Source of the DNA: Nicotiana tabacum
Taxonomy: Eukaryota; Streptophyta; Magnoliopsida; Solanales; Solanaceae
NCBI RefSeq assembly: GCF_000715075.1
Contig: NC_134095.1
Span: 54,866,419 to 54,930,418 of the forward strand
Length of the DNA: 64,000 bases
Direction: 5' to 3'
The notes beneath the pieces were generated by a model. It saw nothing but the letters and a program-made list of their open reading frames with translations, did no database searches and was not told the DNA's origin. The translations under genes and the position numbers were made by a program. Positions 44,641 to 57,100 of this stretch are shown in pieces (position 1 is the first letter of the stretch; each line of letters starts with the position of its first letter).

Positions 44641-45500
44641 TCATGTTATCCCATCAATACTGCTCCTTGACATCATGATACATCTTTGTCGAGCCGGGAT
44701 GGATGGAATATCGGGATTGATGAATCTCATTCATAATCGTCTCTCGCAACCCTGCCACATTAGGCACACATAATCGGCCCTGGTATCTCAGTGCCCCATC
44801 TCTTCCGATCTCAAAAGCCATACTTTTACACTGCTGAATGCTCTCTCTTAATCGTACTAAGATAGGATCTTCATATTGCTGTGCTTTTACCTTGGCTACC
44901 AAAGATGATTCTGATGTATTCTGTACAGTAACACCTCCGTCATCAGAGTCTAACAATCTGATTCTCATATTGGCTAGCTGATGAAGCTCTTTAGTCAACC
45001 CCCATCTACCTGCCTCAATATGTACTAAGCTTCCCATTGATTTACGGCTGAGAGCGTCTGCCACAACATTGGCTTTACCGGGATGATACAATATCTCGAC
45101 GTCGTAGTCTTTCAATAATTCAAGCCACCTACGCTGCCTCAAATTCAACTCTTTCTACTTGAAGATGTATTGTAAACTCTTGTGATCTGTGTAGATGTCA
45201 ACATGGACACCGTATAAGTAGTGCCGCCATATCTTCAAAGCATATATTACTGCAGCCAATTCCAAATCATGGGTTGGATAATTCTTTTCATGCTTCTTCA
45301 GTTGTATTTATGCATAAGCAATCACCTTCACACGCTGCATCAATACTCACCCCAAACCTATACTTGAGGCATCACAATATACCACATAACCTTCTGTTCC
45401 TTCAGGGAGAGTGAGCACTGGTGCGAATGTCAATCAATTCTTCAGCTCTTGAAAACTACGTTCACAAGTGTTAGACCACTGGAACTTGGTAGCTTTCTAC
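44641..45500 (-). pseudogene. Chromovirus RNase H and connector
   Basis: RNase H and the link to integrase. Readable blocks are YCDASSIGLG (Asp), [30 protein letters not shown] (the conserved Glu), [13 protein letters not shown] (Asp) and LRQRRWLELLKDYDVEILYHPGKANVVADALS (final Asp). A 164-residue frame (45148-44654) then reaches HQSRYSIHPGSTKMYHDV, the zinc-finger histidines. Stops occur near 45160, 45310 and 44655. Confidence 0.82.
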
Positions 45501-46920
45501 GTTAACTTAGTCAATGGTGATGATATAGAGGAAAATCCTTTTACAAACCGCCTATAATATCCTGCTAGCCCTAGGAAGCTGCGGACTTCTGATGGTGTTG
45601 TAGGTCTCGACCAATTCTTTACTGCATAGATCTTCTGAGTGTCGACACTAATACCCTCGTCGATATCACATGGCCAAGGAACGCTACTGAGTTCAGCCAA
45701 AATTCACATTTGGAGAGCTTAGCATATAACTTACGATCCTGAAGCATCTGTAATACTATCCTCAAGTGGCCCGCATGTTTTGCCTCCGAGCGAGAATATA
45801 CTAGAATGTTATCAATGAATACAATCATGAACACATCAAGATAGGGCCTAAATATAGTATTCATGAGATCCATAAAAGCTGCTGGGGCATTTGTTAGCCC
45901 GAACGACATCACCAAGAACTCAAAGTGCCCGTATCTTGTCCAGAAGGCCGTCTTTGGAATATATTTCTCCTTAACACTCACCTGATGATACCCTGAACGT
46001 AAATCAATCTTGGAGAAATTCTTGTCACCCTGGAGTTGGTCAAATAGGTCATCAATTCTTGGAAGTGGATACTTGTTCTTTATAGTAAACTTATTCAACT
46101 GTCGATAGTCGATACACATCCGTAATGACCCATCTTTCTTCCGCACGAATAGGACTGGTGCACCCCAAGGTGAAGTGTTAGTTCTAATGAAGACCTTATC
46201 CAGCAAGTCCTTCAACTGCACCTTAAACTCTCGCAACTCTGCCGGGGCCATTCTGTATGGAGGGATAGAGATCGGTTGAGTGTCAGGAAACACATCAATG
46301 CTAAACTCAATCTCCCTTTCAGGAGGAAGGCTTGGGAGTTCATCTGGGAAAACATCTGGGAATTCGTTGACCACAGGGATTGATGGTAAAGTATTTCGCC
46401 TCACATACCTAACGCGAACGAAATGATAAATGTAACCTTTTGATATCATTTTCCTTGCCTTAAGATAGGAAATAAACCTACCTTTTGGTGTAGCAATATT
46501 CCTTTTCCATTCAATGATGGGTTCACCAGGAAATTGAAACCTAACCATCTTCGTACGGCAATCAACATTTGCATAGCATGAGGCCAACCAGTCCATTCCC
46601 ATTATCACATCAAAATCAACCATTTCTAACTCAAATATATTTGCCGAGGTTTGATGACTACAAATCATTACAGTGCAACCTCTATATACCCTTCTAACAA
46701 TCACAGAATCTCCTTATACCACAAGGGGTTTACTTATCAATTCAAGTTCAATGCCAAACTTATTAGCCACAAAGGGTGTAACATATGATAATGTAGATCC
46801 CGGATCAATCAGCGCATATACATCATAAGAAAACACAGATAATATACCTGTAACAACATCTGGAGACGACTCGAGATCCTGTCAACCTACTAGAGCATAG
46901 GTTCGATTTTGACCACCCAT
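45501..46920 (-). pseudogene. Chromovirus protease and reverse transcriptase
   Basis: The protease has an intact ALIDPGSTLSYVTP active site (about 46820-46790). A stop follows at VV*GDS near 46715. The long frame 46704-45619 then carries [59 protein letters not shown] (RT Asp) and [15 protein letters not shown]. The active-site box is FIDNILVYS: the second Asp of the FIDD motif is Asn, which should abolish polymerisation. A frameshift in FLGHVIS near 45640 moves to the frame ending [17 protein letters not shown]. The rest of the domain is well preserved. Confidence 0.88.
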
Positions 46921-48227
46921 CAAACTCGGCACTACACCTCTACCTCTACCACGACCTGTCGACTGCTGAAAACCCTGTGCTGGAGGTCAAACTGATGAGG
47001 AAGAAGCAGACACAGATCCAGTCGGCTGAACCGTACCATCACCTCCCCTATTAGGACAATCCCGCACATATGGCCAGGCTATCCGCAAGAATAACATGCA
47101 TCAGAACCTCGATGGCACAGTCCAAAGTGGGCCTTGCCGCACTGATCACTACATGGTGTTATTGGTCTCGTCTGACTAGTATCCCTGTGATGCTGCGAGC
47201 CTGATGCCTGCGAACTCTGACCCGGACCAGAATGGGTAAATCGATCATATTGAGGCCTCTGAAACTGTGGGGGAGCATTAGCTACAGGTGGCGCCCAACT
47301 CCTCGAAGACTGGGGCCTGACACTGCCTCTAAAGTCATTAGAATACCTTGGAAATCTCGCCCTCTTATGCTGGCCCCTATCCTGCTCCCTATCTACCCTC
47401 TACTTGCGCTTACGATCCTCTAGGGTCTGGGCATAAGCTTGAATACGGGAAATATCTATGCCCTCCACCAAGGAGGCTGTCGTGCACTCATTTATCAGAT
47501 GTGGTCCCAATCCGTTCACGAACAAATTCACCCTATCACTCATCTCGGCCACCATATGGGGAGAATACCTTGCTAAAGAATCGAACTGCATATTGTACTC
47601 GCGCACACTCATATTACCTTGTCTAAGGTTCAAGAACTTATCAGCTCTAGCTCGTCGTATCTCAACTGGAAAGTAGTGACGAAGAAAGGCCTCAGGAAAT
47701 TCCTTCCACATAGCTGGAGGAGCGTTCGGACCCCTGGATCTCTCCCAACTATCATACTAGAGAACTGCTAAATCCCGTAGCCGATAAGAAGCCAACTCTA
47801 CTGCCTCTGTATCACTAACATGCATAACTCGTAGTGTGCGATGAACCTGGTCAATAAAAGTCTGCGGGTCCTCCTTGGGGTCTGTTCCGGTAAACACTAG
47901 AGGGTTTAAATTAATAAAATCACGAACTCTCGTACTAACTGGTTTATCAGCAGCACTTGTATTCTGCTACTGAGACTGAACAGCTACCAAGCTAGTCAAT
48001 AACTACAAAGCACTCCGCATATCCTGGTCTGTAGTGCCAGACGGAGGAATTGGAGGTGCTGGGTGCCTCCTAATATCCTCTGGAGGAGACGGGGTAGATG
48101 AGGTATGAGACATCATCTCACTCTAAGCCTCACTTTGGCCTGCTCTGGCTTGGGGCACCTGACTGGTACCCTCTCCCGCAGCTGTATCAAGCCGTCTACT
48201 AATTGTTTGCTTCCTAGTCGAAGACAT
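46921..48227 (-). pseudogene. Chromovirus gag
   Basis: Capsid polyprotein. The ATG at 48227 begins MSSTRKQTISRRLDTAAG, about 190 bp inside the primer binding site. A Ser/Pro-rich N-terminus is followed by NPLVFTGTDPKEDPQTFIDQ and the retrotransposon gag block (47711-47400): EAFLRHYFPVEIRRARADKF, REYNMQFDSLARYSP, DISRIQAYAQTLEDRKRK. Near 47130-47050 is a CCHC-like knuckle (CYSCG*PGHM) carrying a stop. Stops at several CAG or TGG codons interrupt it. Confidence 0.82.
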
Positions 48228-48415
48228 CGCTGAATGAAAACAAGCTGAATATTAGAGACGAACACTTACGACTCAACTCTACGCACGATCTAGATTAGGA
48301 AGAAGGTAACAACCCTAGATGTCATGTAGCCTCCTGATTATAAATGTTGTGCGCTACACATCCATAATCAAGACTCTACTAGACACGGCTCATAGACAAT
48401 CCCTAGGACAGACTT

Positions 48416-48427
48416 GCTCTGATACCA
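48416..48427 (-). other. Primer binding site, initiator tRNA-Met type
   Basis: TGGTATCAGAGC on the - strand, four bases after the LTR end (48432). This is the sequence complementary to the initiator tRNA-Met 3' end used by many chromoviruses. Confidence 0.88.
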
Positions 48428-48431
48428 AGTT

Positions 48432-50956
48432 TGTCACGACCCAAACTGGAGGGCCATGACTAGCACCCGACCATACTTGCCGAGCACCAACGTACATTTT
48501 ATCTAACCTTTTTTTATTATCTTTTAGGGTTGACGAGATCAATATAAATGGTAGACCTGGATCATGGACAACCAACAATAAAATATGATGGCATGAACAT
48601 ACATAGCAAGGGATGACCAGACAATCAAGAAACTACATATAAGGTACGAGCTACCACGCTACCATGAAAGACTATACAACAAAAACTTGCCGACAAGGCA
48701 TAACAAACTATTTATGAGTCGACACTTGTCTATTAGCCTCTAAATGAACATAGGTGCTGCAACATAGCCGGAATAGGGCCCCGACATACCCATAATGTCT
48801 ATAACAAAAATGCATACCAAGACCACGACAAGTCCGGAGAAGGGATCTCGCCAATCACTGCTGAACTGGACAACCTACTGTGGTGGGGGAGCTGCACCTG
48901 CCTGTCTATTAGGGCCTGCAGCACGACATGCAGCGTCCACAAACAAAAAGACATCAGTACGAATAAAGTACTGAGTATGTAAGGTAGGGAACCATAAATA
49001 CGAACAGTAATGTAAGTAGGGATAGAGAATTTACAACCTGAAACATCTGAGTACCTCTGAGGGCTACTGACATGAAATGCATGATACATATGTATGTATA
49101 CATAAACTTTTAAAACATACGCCTCTGTGGGCATCATCATCATCATATCATACCCAGCCATAATTGGCTTGGTAAAAACGTACCCGATTGTCATAAGGCT
49201 TGGTAGAATCGTACCCGGCCACGTGGAGCTCGGTAAAACCCAAATGATTAGTGGTTTCACAATTTGTGCCGTACCCGACCGACTATAGCACGGCTCGGTA
49301 GAGTAAAATAGATACATATATATAATGCATGCTCGACTCATGGAATCACATTCTAAACCTTTCAGAGTGACGTAAGGTCGATATCCTATGTACACGTTAT
49401 TAGGACCAACTCTTCATTACGAACCTTATAAGAATCAGGAAGTACCAACAACATTGATAACATAAGAATAAGAGAAACAACATTAACATCAATCGTTCCA
49501 TGAGAGGGAAAGCAATGTAAGTACTGCTAGCTTCTAAGAGTAGAGTATCTTTGGAAGCTCGTTCATTACATTATGTACAATCAGAGTCGTGCAAAAGAAG
49601 AAAAGGGATAGCCTCACATACCTTGTATATACTTCCCCAATCACAAGCTATGCAATTATCACAACTCCTTAGTCTACAATAAGAGAAACGATACTATCGT
49701 TATCATTTAAGCGTCATAACTATTATGTATCGACCACAACCTATTTTACGTTGAAACGGACAACACCTCCCCTATATATATGACTTCACACCATTACAAA
49801 CAATCACCAAACATCCCAAACAACATCAATAATAAACATATTGAGCCTCCCAAAACAGTTCACGCACAACATAATTACATCATACACACGACGGCCACTG
49901 TAGTCGTGTCAAACGACCCGGAAATATTACGAATAACTATCAGCCCACAACCCTACATATATATGGTGTTCCTCCACACACTTCCACCTCCAAAACTCCA
50001 CAAAATAGTAGTAAACTCGCAACCCAATAGCAACACAAAACAGTCCACAAAACAGTCCGCTACAAGTGAATAACTCGAACTCACGACTTCCGATCACCGT
50101 CCCGTGAGTTCTTACATGTATATAACGAATTACTATGAATTCACAACAGAGAAAAATGTATGAAAGATGGCAGTAACTTACCTTACTTGTTGGATAACTC
50201 AGCCCTTCCCTTGGTTCTTCAAACTCTAGGTTTTACCTTCAAATAGAACTTGAAAGAGAGGGAAAATCGATTAGGGTTTGTGTGGGATTTTTGGGGAGGA
50301 GTTGCAGAGGTTAACTTTGGTTTTGAGGGTCTGAAATATGGATGAAATAACTGAGTTCATAACCCCTTAAAAGTCCTCTCTTGGCCGACTTAGGTCTTTT
50401 AATTTTGTCCTATCATTTTGGCAAGTAGGTGATGCACCTACTTGTCATCTACCAATCTGTGCAGGCTTGCGAAAATATGAATATCTCTATACTTCGAGAT
50501 CGTATTGAAAAACAGTATAATGAGTTGGAAACTAGACTCATAGATCTTTAATTTTGTGGGTTGATCACCCCGTAATTCCTTGTAAATTAGGAGAAAAGCT
50601 TAGAAACATTTAAACTAATGTTTAAGTAAAATTATGAACCTAAGTTGCGACAACGTTTGTCGACTTTTGTTTCATAAATTGTTTGACTTCAAGACTTATG
50701 ATACAAATATTATATGATTCAAACACTTTAATACATGACCTTGAGTGTATTAAGAACCTCTAGGTTTACCTAAAAATACGAGTTACAACATCCTTGATTC
50801 ATTTAACTTCTAATACTTGTTAATCACCCTTATACACCCTTGTATCACTTAAGACCAATAGGATTAACTTCTTATCATCTCAAAGGTAATTCCTTCTTGA
50901 ATTTATGTTAACTAATATATGGCATGAACTAACACGTGTGGATATGGGTTGTAACA
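48432..50956 (-). repeat. Chromovirus 5' LTR (2525 bp)
   Basis: Near-identical partner of 40675-43191, with the same TGTTACAACCC...GTCGTGACA ends. A few indels and mostly transition differences separate the two. Confidence 0.9.
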
Positions 50957-51029
50957 ATGAAACCCCGAAAATTTGTACTATTTTGGTAAATGAGGTGACG
51001 CACATGCTAGGTGACGGGAGTGTAAGCGT
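50957..51029 (-). other. Unassigned sliver at chromovirus junction
   Basis: Seventy-three bases (ATGAAACCCCGAAAATTTG at the start) that fit neither the LTR nor the RT frame on the right. They replace about 100 bp of RT coding. They look like part of another LTR family. Confidence 0.4.
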
Positions 51030-52387
51030 GAACCCATAATACACTCACTCGATACCACGTGGCCAAAGAATGTCATGAAATCCAACCAAAACTTACATTT
51101 TGAGAACTTCGCATATAACTTTTTTTCCCTTCTGGAGCATTGTCCTCAGGTGTTGCTCATGATCTTCCCGACTACGGGAATACACCAGAATATCATCAAT
51201 AAAGACGATTATGAATAAGTCAAGATACGGCCGGAACACACTGTGCATTAAATGCATAAAGGCTGCTAGGGCATTGGTCAGCCCAAATGGCATAACAAGG
51301 AACTTGTAATGACCATACCGATCCTGAAAGCAATCTTCGGGATATCTGGCTCGCAAATCTTCAACTGATGGTAACCTGAGCGCAAGTCAATCTTAGAAAA
51401 CACCTGTGCGCCCTGAAGCTGGTCAAACAGATCATCAATACGAGGCAAAGGATAACAGTTCTTCATAGTAACTTTGTTCAACTGGCAATAATCAATGCAC
51501 ATACGTATAGAACCATTCTTTTTATTCACAAACAAAATAGGAGCACCCTAGGGTGATACACTGGGCTGAATAAAACCCTTATCAAGCAATTCCTGTAACT
51601 GATCCTTCAACTCAGGAGGAGCCATACGATATATAGAAATAGAAATGTGTTGAGTGCCCGGCAACAGATCAATGCCAAAATCAATATCTCTATCTGGCGG
51701 CATGCCCGAAAGGTCATCTGGAAACACATCAGGAAAATCCCGTACTACTAGGACTGAATCAACTGAAAGGGTATCAATACTGACATCTCTTACATAAGCT
51801 AGATACGCATCATATCCCTTCTCAACCATATGCTGAGCCATAAGGAAAGAAATAACTCTATTGGGAGTGTGATCTAAATCACCCCTGCACTCAACACGCG
51901 GTACACCTGGCATAACCAGCGTCATGATTTTGGCGTGACAATTAAGAATAACATAATGGGGCGACAACCAGTCTATGCCAAAGATAATATTAAAATCTAC
52001 CATTCTTAGTAATAATAAATTGACTCTGGTCTCAAAACCACTAAGAGCAACCAAACACGATCGATAAACGCGGTCCACAACAAGAGAATCTCCTATAGGA
52101 GTAGAAACGTAAACATGGGAACTCAAAGAATCCCGAGATACACCCAAATGCATAGCAAAATAATAAGACACATAAGAGTAAGTGGAGCGTGGATCGAATA
52201 GAACCGAACCATCTCTGTGACAAACCAGTATAATACCTGTGATGACAAAATCAGAGGCAACAGCCTCGGTACGGGCAGGAAGGGCATAGTATCGGTCCTG
52301 GACTTCCCCTATAGGGTGGCCTCTACCTCCCCTACCTCCACCTCTAGCTAGATGAGCAGGTGGGGTAGTAACTGGAGCTGTAACCAT
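51030..52387 (-). pseudogene. Outer chromovirus protease and RT
   Basis: The 52387-51548 frame starts in the gag-protease linker (ARGGGRGGRGHP). It has the protease site as LFDPRSTYSYVS, where the usual DPGS has Gly changed to Arg, then FNIIFGIDWLSPH and RDFPDVFPDDLSGMPPDRDIDF. After a TAG (SVSP*GAP) RT continues in 51535-51278: [31 protein letters not shown] frameshift leads to 51356-51093, [16 protein letters not shown] and [11 protein letters not shown] with both active-site Asp intact. A last piece resembling [13 protein letters not shown] and FFGHVVSS ends near 51030, where the insertion begins. Confidence 0.85.
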
Positions 52388-53712
52388 AGCCTGAGAACTC
52401 TGTGGGGCACGCTGTGGTTGAGAAGTCTGTAGAGGTGCACCCCTCCTAAGTCTAGGTCAATCCCTCACCATATGGCATGTGTCACCGTACTCAAAACAAG
52501 CTCTAGGAGGACGTTGTGGTTATGACTGCCTCGGGCCAGGTCTGCTGGACTGACCACTGAACGCACCTTGTGCAGGAGGCGCACTAGATACTAGAGGTGC
52601 ATAATAAGGCTCTTGAGGCCTAGGAGGAGCTGGAATACAACTGGTTGCTAGAAGAGTTGAATGAACAGGGCGACCCATATGACCCCTAACATGACGAACT
52701 GCAGCTGGTGCACGGGCACCAGAATAATGGTCCGACTCTCAAGACCTCTTGGCCTCCCTCTCCTCTCTCTCCCTAGCATGCATACCCTCAATCCTCTTAG
52801 CAATGCTCACCACCTGATGATAAGAAATATCCATCTCCAACTCACGAGTCATGCTAAATCTGATGGTGGGAATAAGCCCCTCAATAAACCGGCAAACCCT
52901 CTCGCAAATAGTAGAAACCAAGGCTGGGGCATATCTAGCCAAGCTGGTGTAATAGACAGCATACTCCGAGACAGTCATAGCACCCGGACGCAAATGCTCA
53001 AACTCTACACGCCATGCGTCCCTGAGGCTCTGAGGAATAAACTCTCTTAGGAACATATCTGAAAACTAGGTCCAAGTCAGTGAAGCTGTCTAACTCATAG
53101 GTGCGCCAACACTCATAGGCGGCCCCTCGAAGCTGGAAGGTAGTGAATGAAACCCCACTCAATTTTGATATGCCCATAGTGCAAAGGATACGATGACACT
53201 CCTCTAGAAATCCCAAGGCATCATCTTATGCTAACCCACTGAATACCGGAGGATCATACTTCTTGAACCTCTCAAGTCTCCGCTACCCATCCTCTGAAGC
53301 AGCTGCCCTATCCTCGGGCTGACCTGGGACTACAGACTATATAGAAATAATCTCTGGGACATGATCAACATGCGCTCACTGCTTAGGAGTGGGGGCAGCG
53401 GGAGTTTGTGCTCTTTCCTCGGCTTGAGATGTGGCTACAGCAAGGGGAAGCATTCCTGCCTGAGCCAAAGTGGTGTACATGCTCATGAACTGCTCAAGCG
53501 TCTCTTGAAGAGCTGGAGTAGTAGTAGCATGAGGCGTATCAGGTGACTGGACTCCGGTTGGAACTACTGGTGGTACCTCAGTGGCAGCTCACACGGGTGC
53601 TCTGGCTATACCTCGTGCGTGTCCTAGGCCTCTACCCCGGCCTCGGCCTCTGACAGCTGTAGTAGGGGGTGCGGGGTGCCTGATAGTCTCAGGTAGCACA
53701 TGTTCTCACCAT
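52388..53712 (-). pseudogene. Outer chromovirus gag
   Basis: Capsid polyprotein. The probable ATG at 53712 (MVRT) is followed by a frame change into an Arg/Gly-rich segment (GRGRGRGLGHARG). The gag block appears in frames 53216-52998 and 53056-52739: RGAAYECWRTYEL, REFIPQSLRDAWRVEFEHLR, VSEYAVYYTSLARYAP, EGLIPTIRFSMTRELEM. The zinc knuckle near 52500 (CFEYGDTCHMVRD*) has its second Cys changed to Tyr and a stop at the last Cys. Several other stops occur. Confidence 0.8.
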
Positions 53713-53924
53713 ATGTGAGAGATAGAAGGCAAAATTTTAGAATTGTGATATCAAAATCTCGCACAAAAATGAAATCAAATGAAGCAGAATTTTCCTAACA
53801 GTTACATAGCGTCTCGCAGATAAGTGTCTCCGTACTGATCCGCGAGACTCTAATATACCCCGGAGTCTCTACAAGCGCATTGTCTAACGAGTGATAAGTC
53901 TAAATGGAGGTACCTAGATCTGTA
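53713..53924 (-). other. Chromovirus leader; LTR end and PBS missing
   Basis: Untranslated leader between gag and the LTR. LTR homology begins at about 53925 (GCATGTTTTTCAT on the - strand). The inner 330 bp of the LTR seen at 35601-35930, and any TGGTATCAGAGC primer site, are not found. This suggests a deletion across LTR end, PBS and leader. Confidence 0.55.
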
Positions 53925-54985
53925 CATGAAAAACATGCACAGAAAGGGCATGAGTACACCATAGCGGTACTTAGTAAGTGCCAAGCTTAACCTCGATCGG
54001 GTAGTGATGAGGAAGGTCAGGGCCCTACTGAGGTTAAATAAAATATAAGGTTCAATAGTGTAGAACAAAACAGTATAAGTAAGTACAACAGTAAAAGTAA
54101 CACATGATATAAAGGACAACAACAACTACAACACAAGCAAAGTAAACACAGAAAGAAATACAGCTCAACACAAAGATAACAACTAGGGATCTCCCAGGAT
54201 ACTGTCATGTAGTCCCAAATATAAATATCCAGTGGATTTCCTGGGATACCGTCTCGTAGTCCAACTCCTAATGCGAGGGGATCTCCTCGAATACCATTCC
54301 GTAGTCCCAAATGTAAATACTCAGTATAGGGGGGATCTACCGGGTGCAGTCCCACAGTTCCAATATAAATGTGCAGGGGGATCTCCCGAAATACCATTCC
54401 GTAGTCCCAAAGTAAACACACAACAACAACAAGAAGAGCACGCCGTTCAATTCAAGTTCCATAACAAGGTACAAGAAGTAATTCTAACCTAGCATACTGC
54501 ACGTAATCAAAATAAGGCAGTTTGAGCAAGTAAGGCAATTAAGTCAATTAGACATGCTTTCTAAGCTAACAACAGGCTTAAATTGCTAGTAGTATAAACA
54601 AGAAAAGAAACATACTAGTAATTACTTAATGAAAACCGGATTTTCAACAATTAGCAAAGTACGCACTCGTCACCTCACGTACAAGGCATTTCAATTATAA
54701 TTAACACCAAATACTAAGGGGAGTTTCTCCCACATAAGGTTAGGCAAGCCACTTACCTCGAACCGGCTCAAAATCAACCCGAAACCACGTTCTTGCCACG
54801 AGTACTCGACTCCAAATAATCCAAATCTATTCAATTCAATTGCAAAATGTAAATAACACTTCAAGTAACTGATTCTACAATTAAATTCTAAGCTAATACG
54901 CAAAATTAGGTAAAATAACCAAAAGGTCCCTCAGGCACACATCTCAGAATCTGGTAAAATTTACATTTGCAGAATCCTCACATTC
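53925..54985 (-). repeat. Outer chromovirus 5' LTR, inner part
   Basis: Matches 35930-36290 of the 3' LTR and the inner half of the solo LTR 54986-57776. It contains about five units of the GGGATCTCC...GTAGTCCCAAAT minisatellite (54180-54420). It is cut at 54985 by the solo LTR. Confidence 0.8.
54180..54420 (-). repeat. LTR minisatellite, about 48-bp unit
   Basis: About five degenerate units ending GTAGTCCCAAATATAAAT. The same unit occurs about two to three times at 36180-36290 and about seven to eight times, on the other strand, at 56740-57100. Confidence 0.7.
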
Positions 54986-55687
54986 TGTGACGACCGGCTG
55001 GTTGTCTTACGAATTAATACCCCGATCCCCTATTAACTACTTTCCCCAAGTTTATTTCTACTAATGTGATTTACCGAGATGTTCAGTTTTGAGTTTTGGG
55101 GAGTTTTGGGACACTTAGTCCTTAAATGAGAGCTTAAGTGTTGGAAAGTTGACCGTAGTCAGAACAGTGTGAAGACAACATCAGAATGGAAATCCGACGA
55201 TTCTGTAAGCTCCGTTGGGTGATTTCGGGCTTAGGGACATGATCAGATTGTGTTTTGGAGGTACGTAGCTAATTTAGGCTTGAAATGGCGAGAGTCGAAT
55301 TTTTGAAGTTTCCAGTTCGATAGTGAGATTTTGAACTAAGGGTCGGAATGGAATTTCGAAAATTGGAGTATCTCTATAGTGTTGAATGTGATGTGCTTGC
55401 AAAATATTAGGTCATTCGGACGAGATTTGATAGACTTTTTGATCGAAAGCATAAGTTAAGAGTTCGTGGAGTTCTTCGGCTTGAATCCTATGTTAAATTT
55501 GTGATTTGATGTTGTTGTGAGCATTCCAAAGTTTTGAACAAGTTTGAACGATGTCATGAGATGCGTTGGTACAATTAGTTTGAAGTCCCGGGGGCTTGGG
55601 TGAGTTCCGGGTAGGTTCCGGGATGTTTTAGGCCGAAAATCATAGTTGTTGCAGGTCCAGAAAAGTTGCAGGCCTCGGAACCCACCA

Positions 55688-55864
55688 GTGCGGTCCGTAC
55701 AAAGTCTAGTGCATCCGTGGTGGGGGCTGTTCGGGGACACAAAATGTAATGCGGTCCGCGGTGAGGAAAATTTCACTAGTCGTACTTCGGAAGCTCATAT
55801 CTTTTTATCTACAAGGAATTTTGGGATGATTCAAAGTTCGCGATCGTTTTTGTGCGGTCCGCGG
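55688..55864 (+). repeat. GCGGTCCGC-type array in chromovirus solo LTR
   Basis: GTGCGGTCCGTAC, ATGCGGTCCGCGGTG and TGTGCGGTCCGCGGAGG units lie immediately upstream of the TATA box. The unit type is the same as in the Athila-like LTRs. The related LTR 57782-58999 has the other array type at this place. Confidence 0.75.
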
Positions 55865-55887
55865 AGGTGAAAATCTGGGGGGTTCCC

Positions 55888-55895
55888 TATAAATA
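55888..55895 (+). promoter_or_regulatory. TATA box of solo LTR
   Basis: TATAAATA in TCCCTATAAATATGAGG, 24 bp after the last GCGGTCCGC unit. Confidence 0.6.
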
Positions 55896-56739
55896 TGAGG
55901 TTTTGGGTTTTTATTTTATATTTTGACCTAGAGAGCTCGGATTTTGGCAATATTTCGAAGGTTTTTCAAGAAATTCATCGGGGTAAGTGATTCTAACTTA
56001 GATTTGGCTAGAGTACATGAATCCATCATTTAATTCGTGATTTGGGATGGAATTTGGAAAGAAAACTTGTGAAATCTTTCAAAAATGTAAAATGATGATT
56101 TGAAGGACCAAATGGTATCAGAATTGGGTAATTTTGGTATGGTTAGACTCGTGAGGGTATGAGGATTTTGAAAATGTAAATTTTACCCGATTTCAAAACG
56201 TGGGACCAAGGGCATTTTGGTTATTTTACATAATTTCGTGTATTAGCTTAGAATTTAATTGTAGAATCAGTTAATTGAAGTGTTATTTACATTATGCAAT
56301 TGAATTGAATAGATTTGGGCCATTTGGAGTCAAGTACTCATGGCAAAGACGTGGTGTTGGGTTGATTTTGAGTCGGTTCGAGGTAAGTGTCTTGTCTAAC
56401 CTTGTATGAGGTACATTCCCCTTAGGATTGGTATATTTGCTAATTGAAATACCTTGTATGTAAGGTGACGAGTGTGTACTTGTGCTAATTGTTGGAAATC
56501 CAATTTTCTTAAATAATTACTAGTATGCTTCCTTTCCTGTTTCTATATCTTGCACTATTAAGCCTGTTGTTAGCTTAGGAAAGCTTGTCTAATTGAGTTA
56601 ATTTGCTTTATTTGATTCAACCTGCCTTACTTGAATTCTATGCAGCATGCTAGGCTAGAATCACTTGTTGCCTTAATATGAAATTTTGCCATTTCTGGAT
56701 ATCTTCCTGTTGTTGATGTGTATTTATTTTAGGACTACT

Positions 56740-57100
56740 GATGTGGGATTCCGGTAGCTCCTCCTTGTCTGTTTACTTTGGGACTACGAGTTAGATTTTC
56801 GGTAGATCCCCTACACATTTACTTTGAGACTACGGGTTAGATTCCCGGTAGACCCCCCTGCACAGTTGTATGGAACTACAGGAATGCACCCGGTAGATTC
56901 CCCCAATACTGGGTATTTACATTTGGGACTACGGATTGGGATTCTGGCAGATCCCCGCGCATTGATAGTTAGACTATGGGACGAGATCCTGGGAGATCCT
57001 TCGGACATATATATGATGGACTACGGGACGGTATCCCGGGAGATCCACTGGATAGTTGTAATTGGGACCACAGGACGGTATCCTGGAAGGCGCCCCAGTT
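56740..57100 (+). repeat. LTR minisatellite, about seven to eight units
   Basis: Repeats of GGGACTACGGG...GATTCCCGGTAGATCCCC at about 48-bp steps. The unit is itself partly self-complementary. Confidence 0.75.

Larger units (their letters stand above)
40675..50956 (-). mobile_element. Complete chromovirus (Tekay/Del-like), 10.3 kb
   Basis: Two LTRs of 2517 and 2525 bp enclose a primer binding site, gag, protease, RT, RNase H, integrase, chromodomain and polypurine tract, in that order on the - strand. The LTRs differ by only about a dozen bases over the first 420 bp by eye, so this is one of the younger insertions. It interrupts RT of the outer chromovirus. Flanks ACCAA (left) and ATGAA (right) do not form a clear duplication, because the right side is a short foreign segment (50957-51029). 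Confidence 0.9.

Noticed and set aside
40670..50961. ACCAA/ATGAA as target-site duplication of the inner chromovirus
   Set aside because: Only three of five bases agree, and the right flank is a foreign sliver, so no duplication is claimed.
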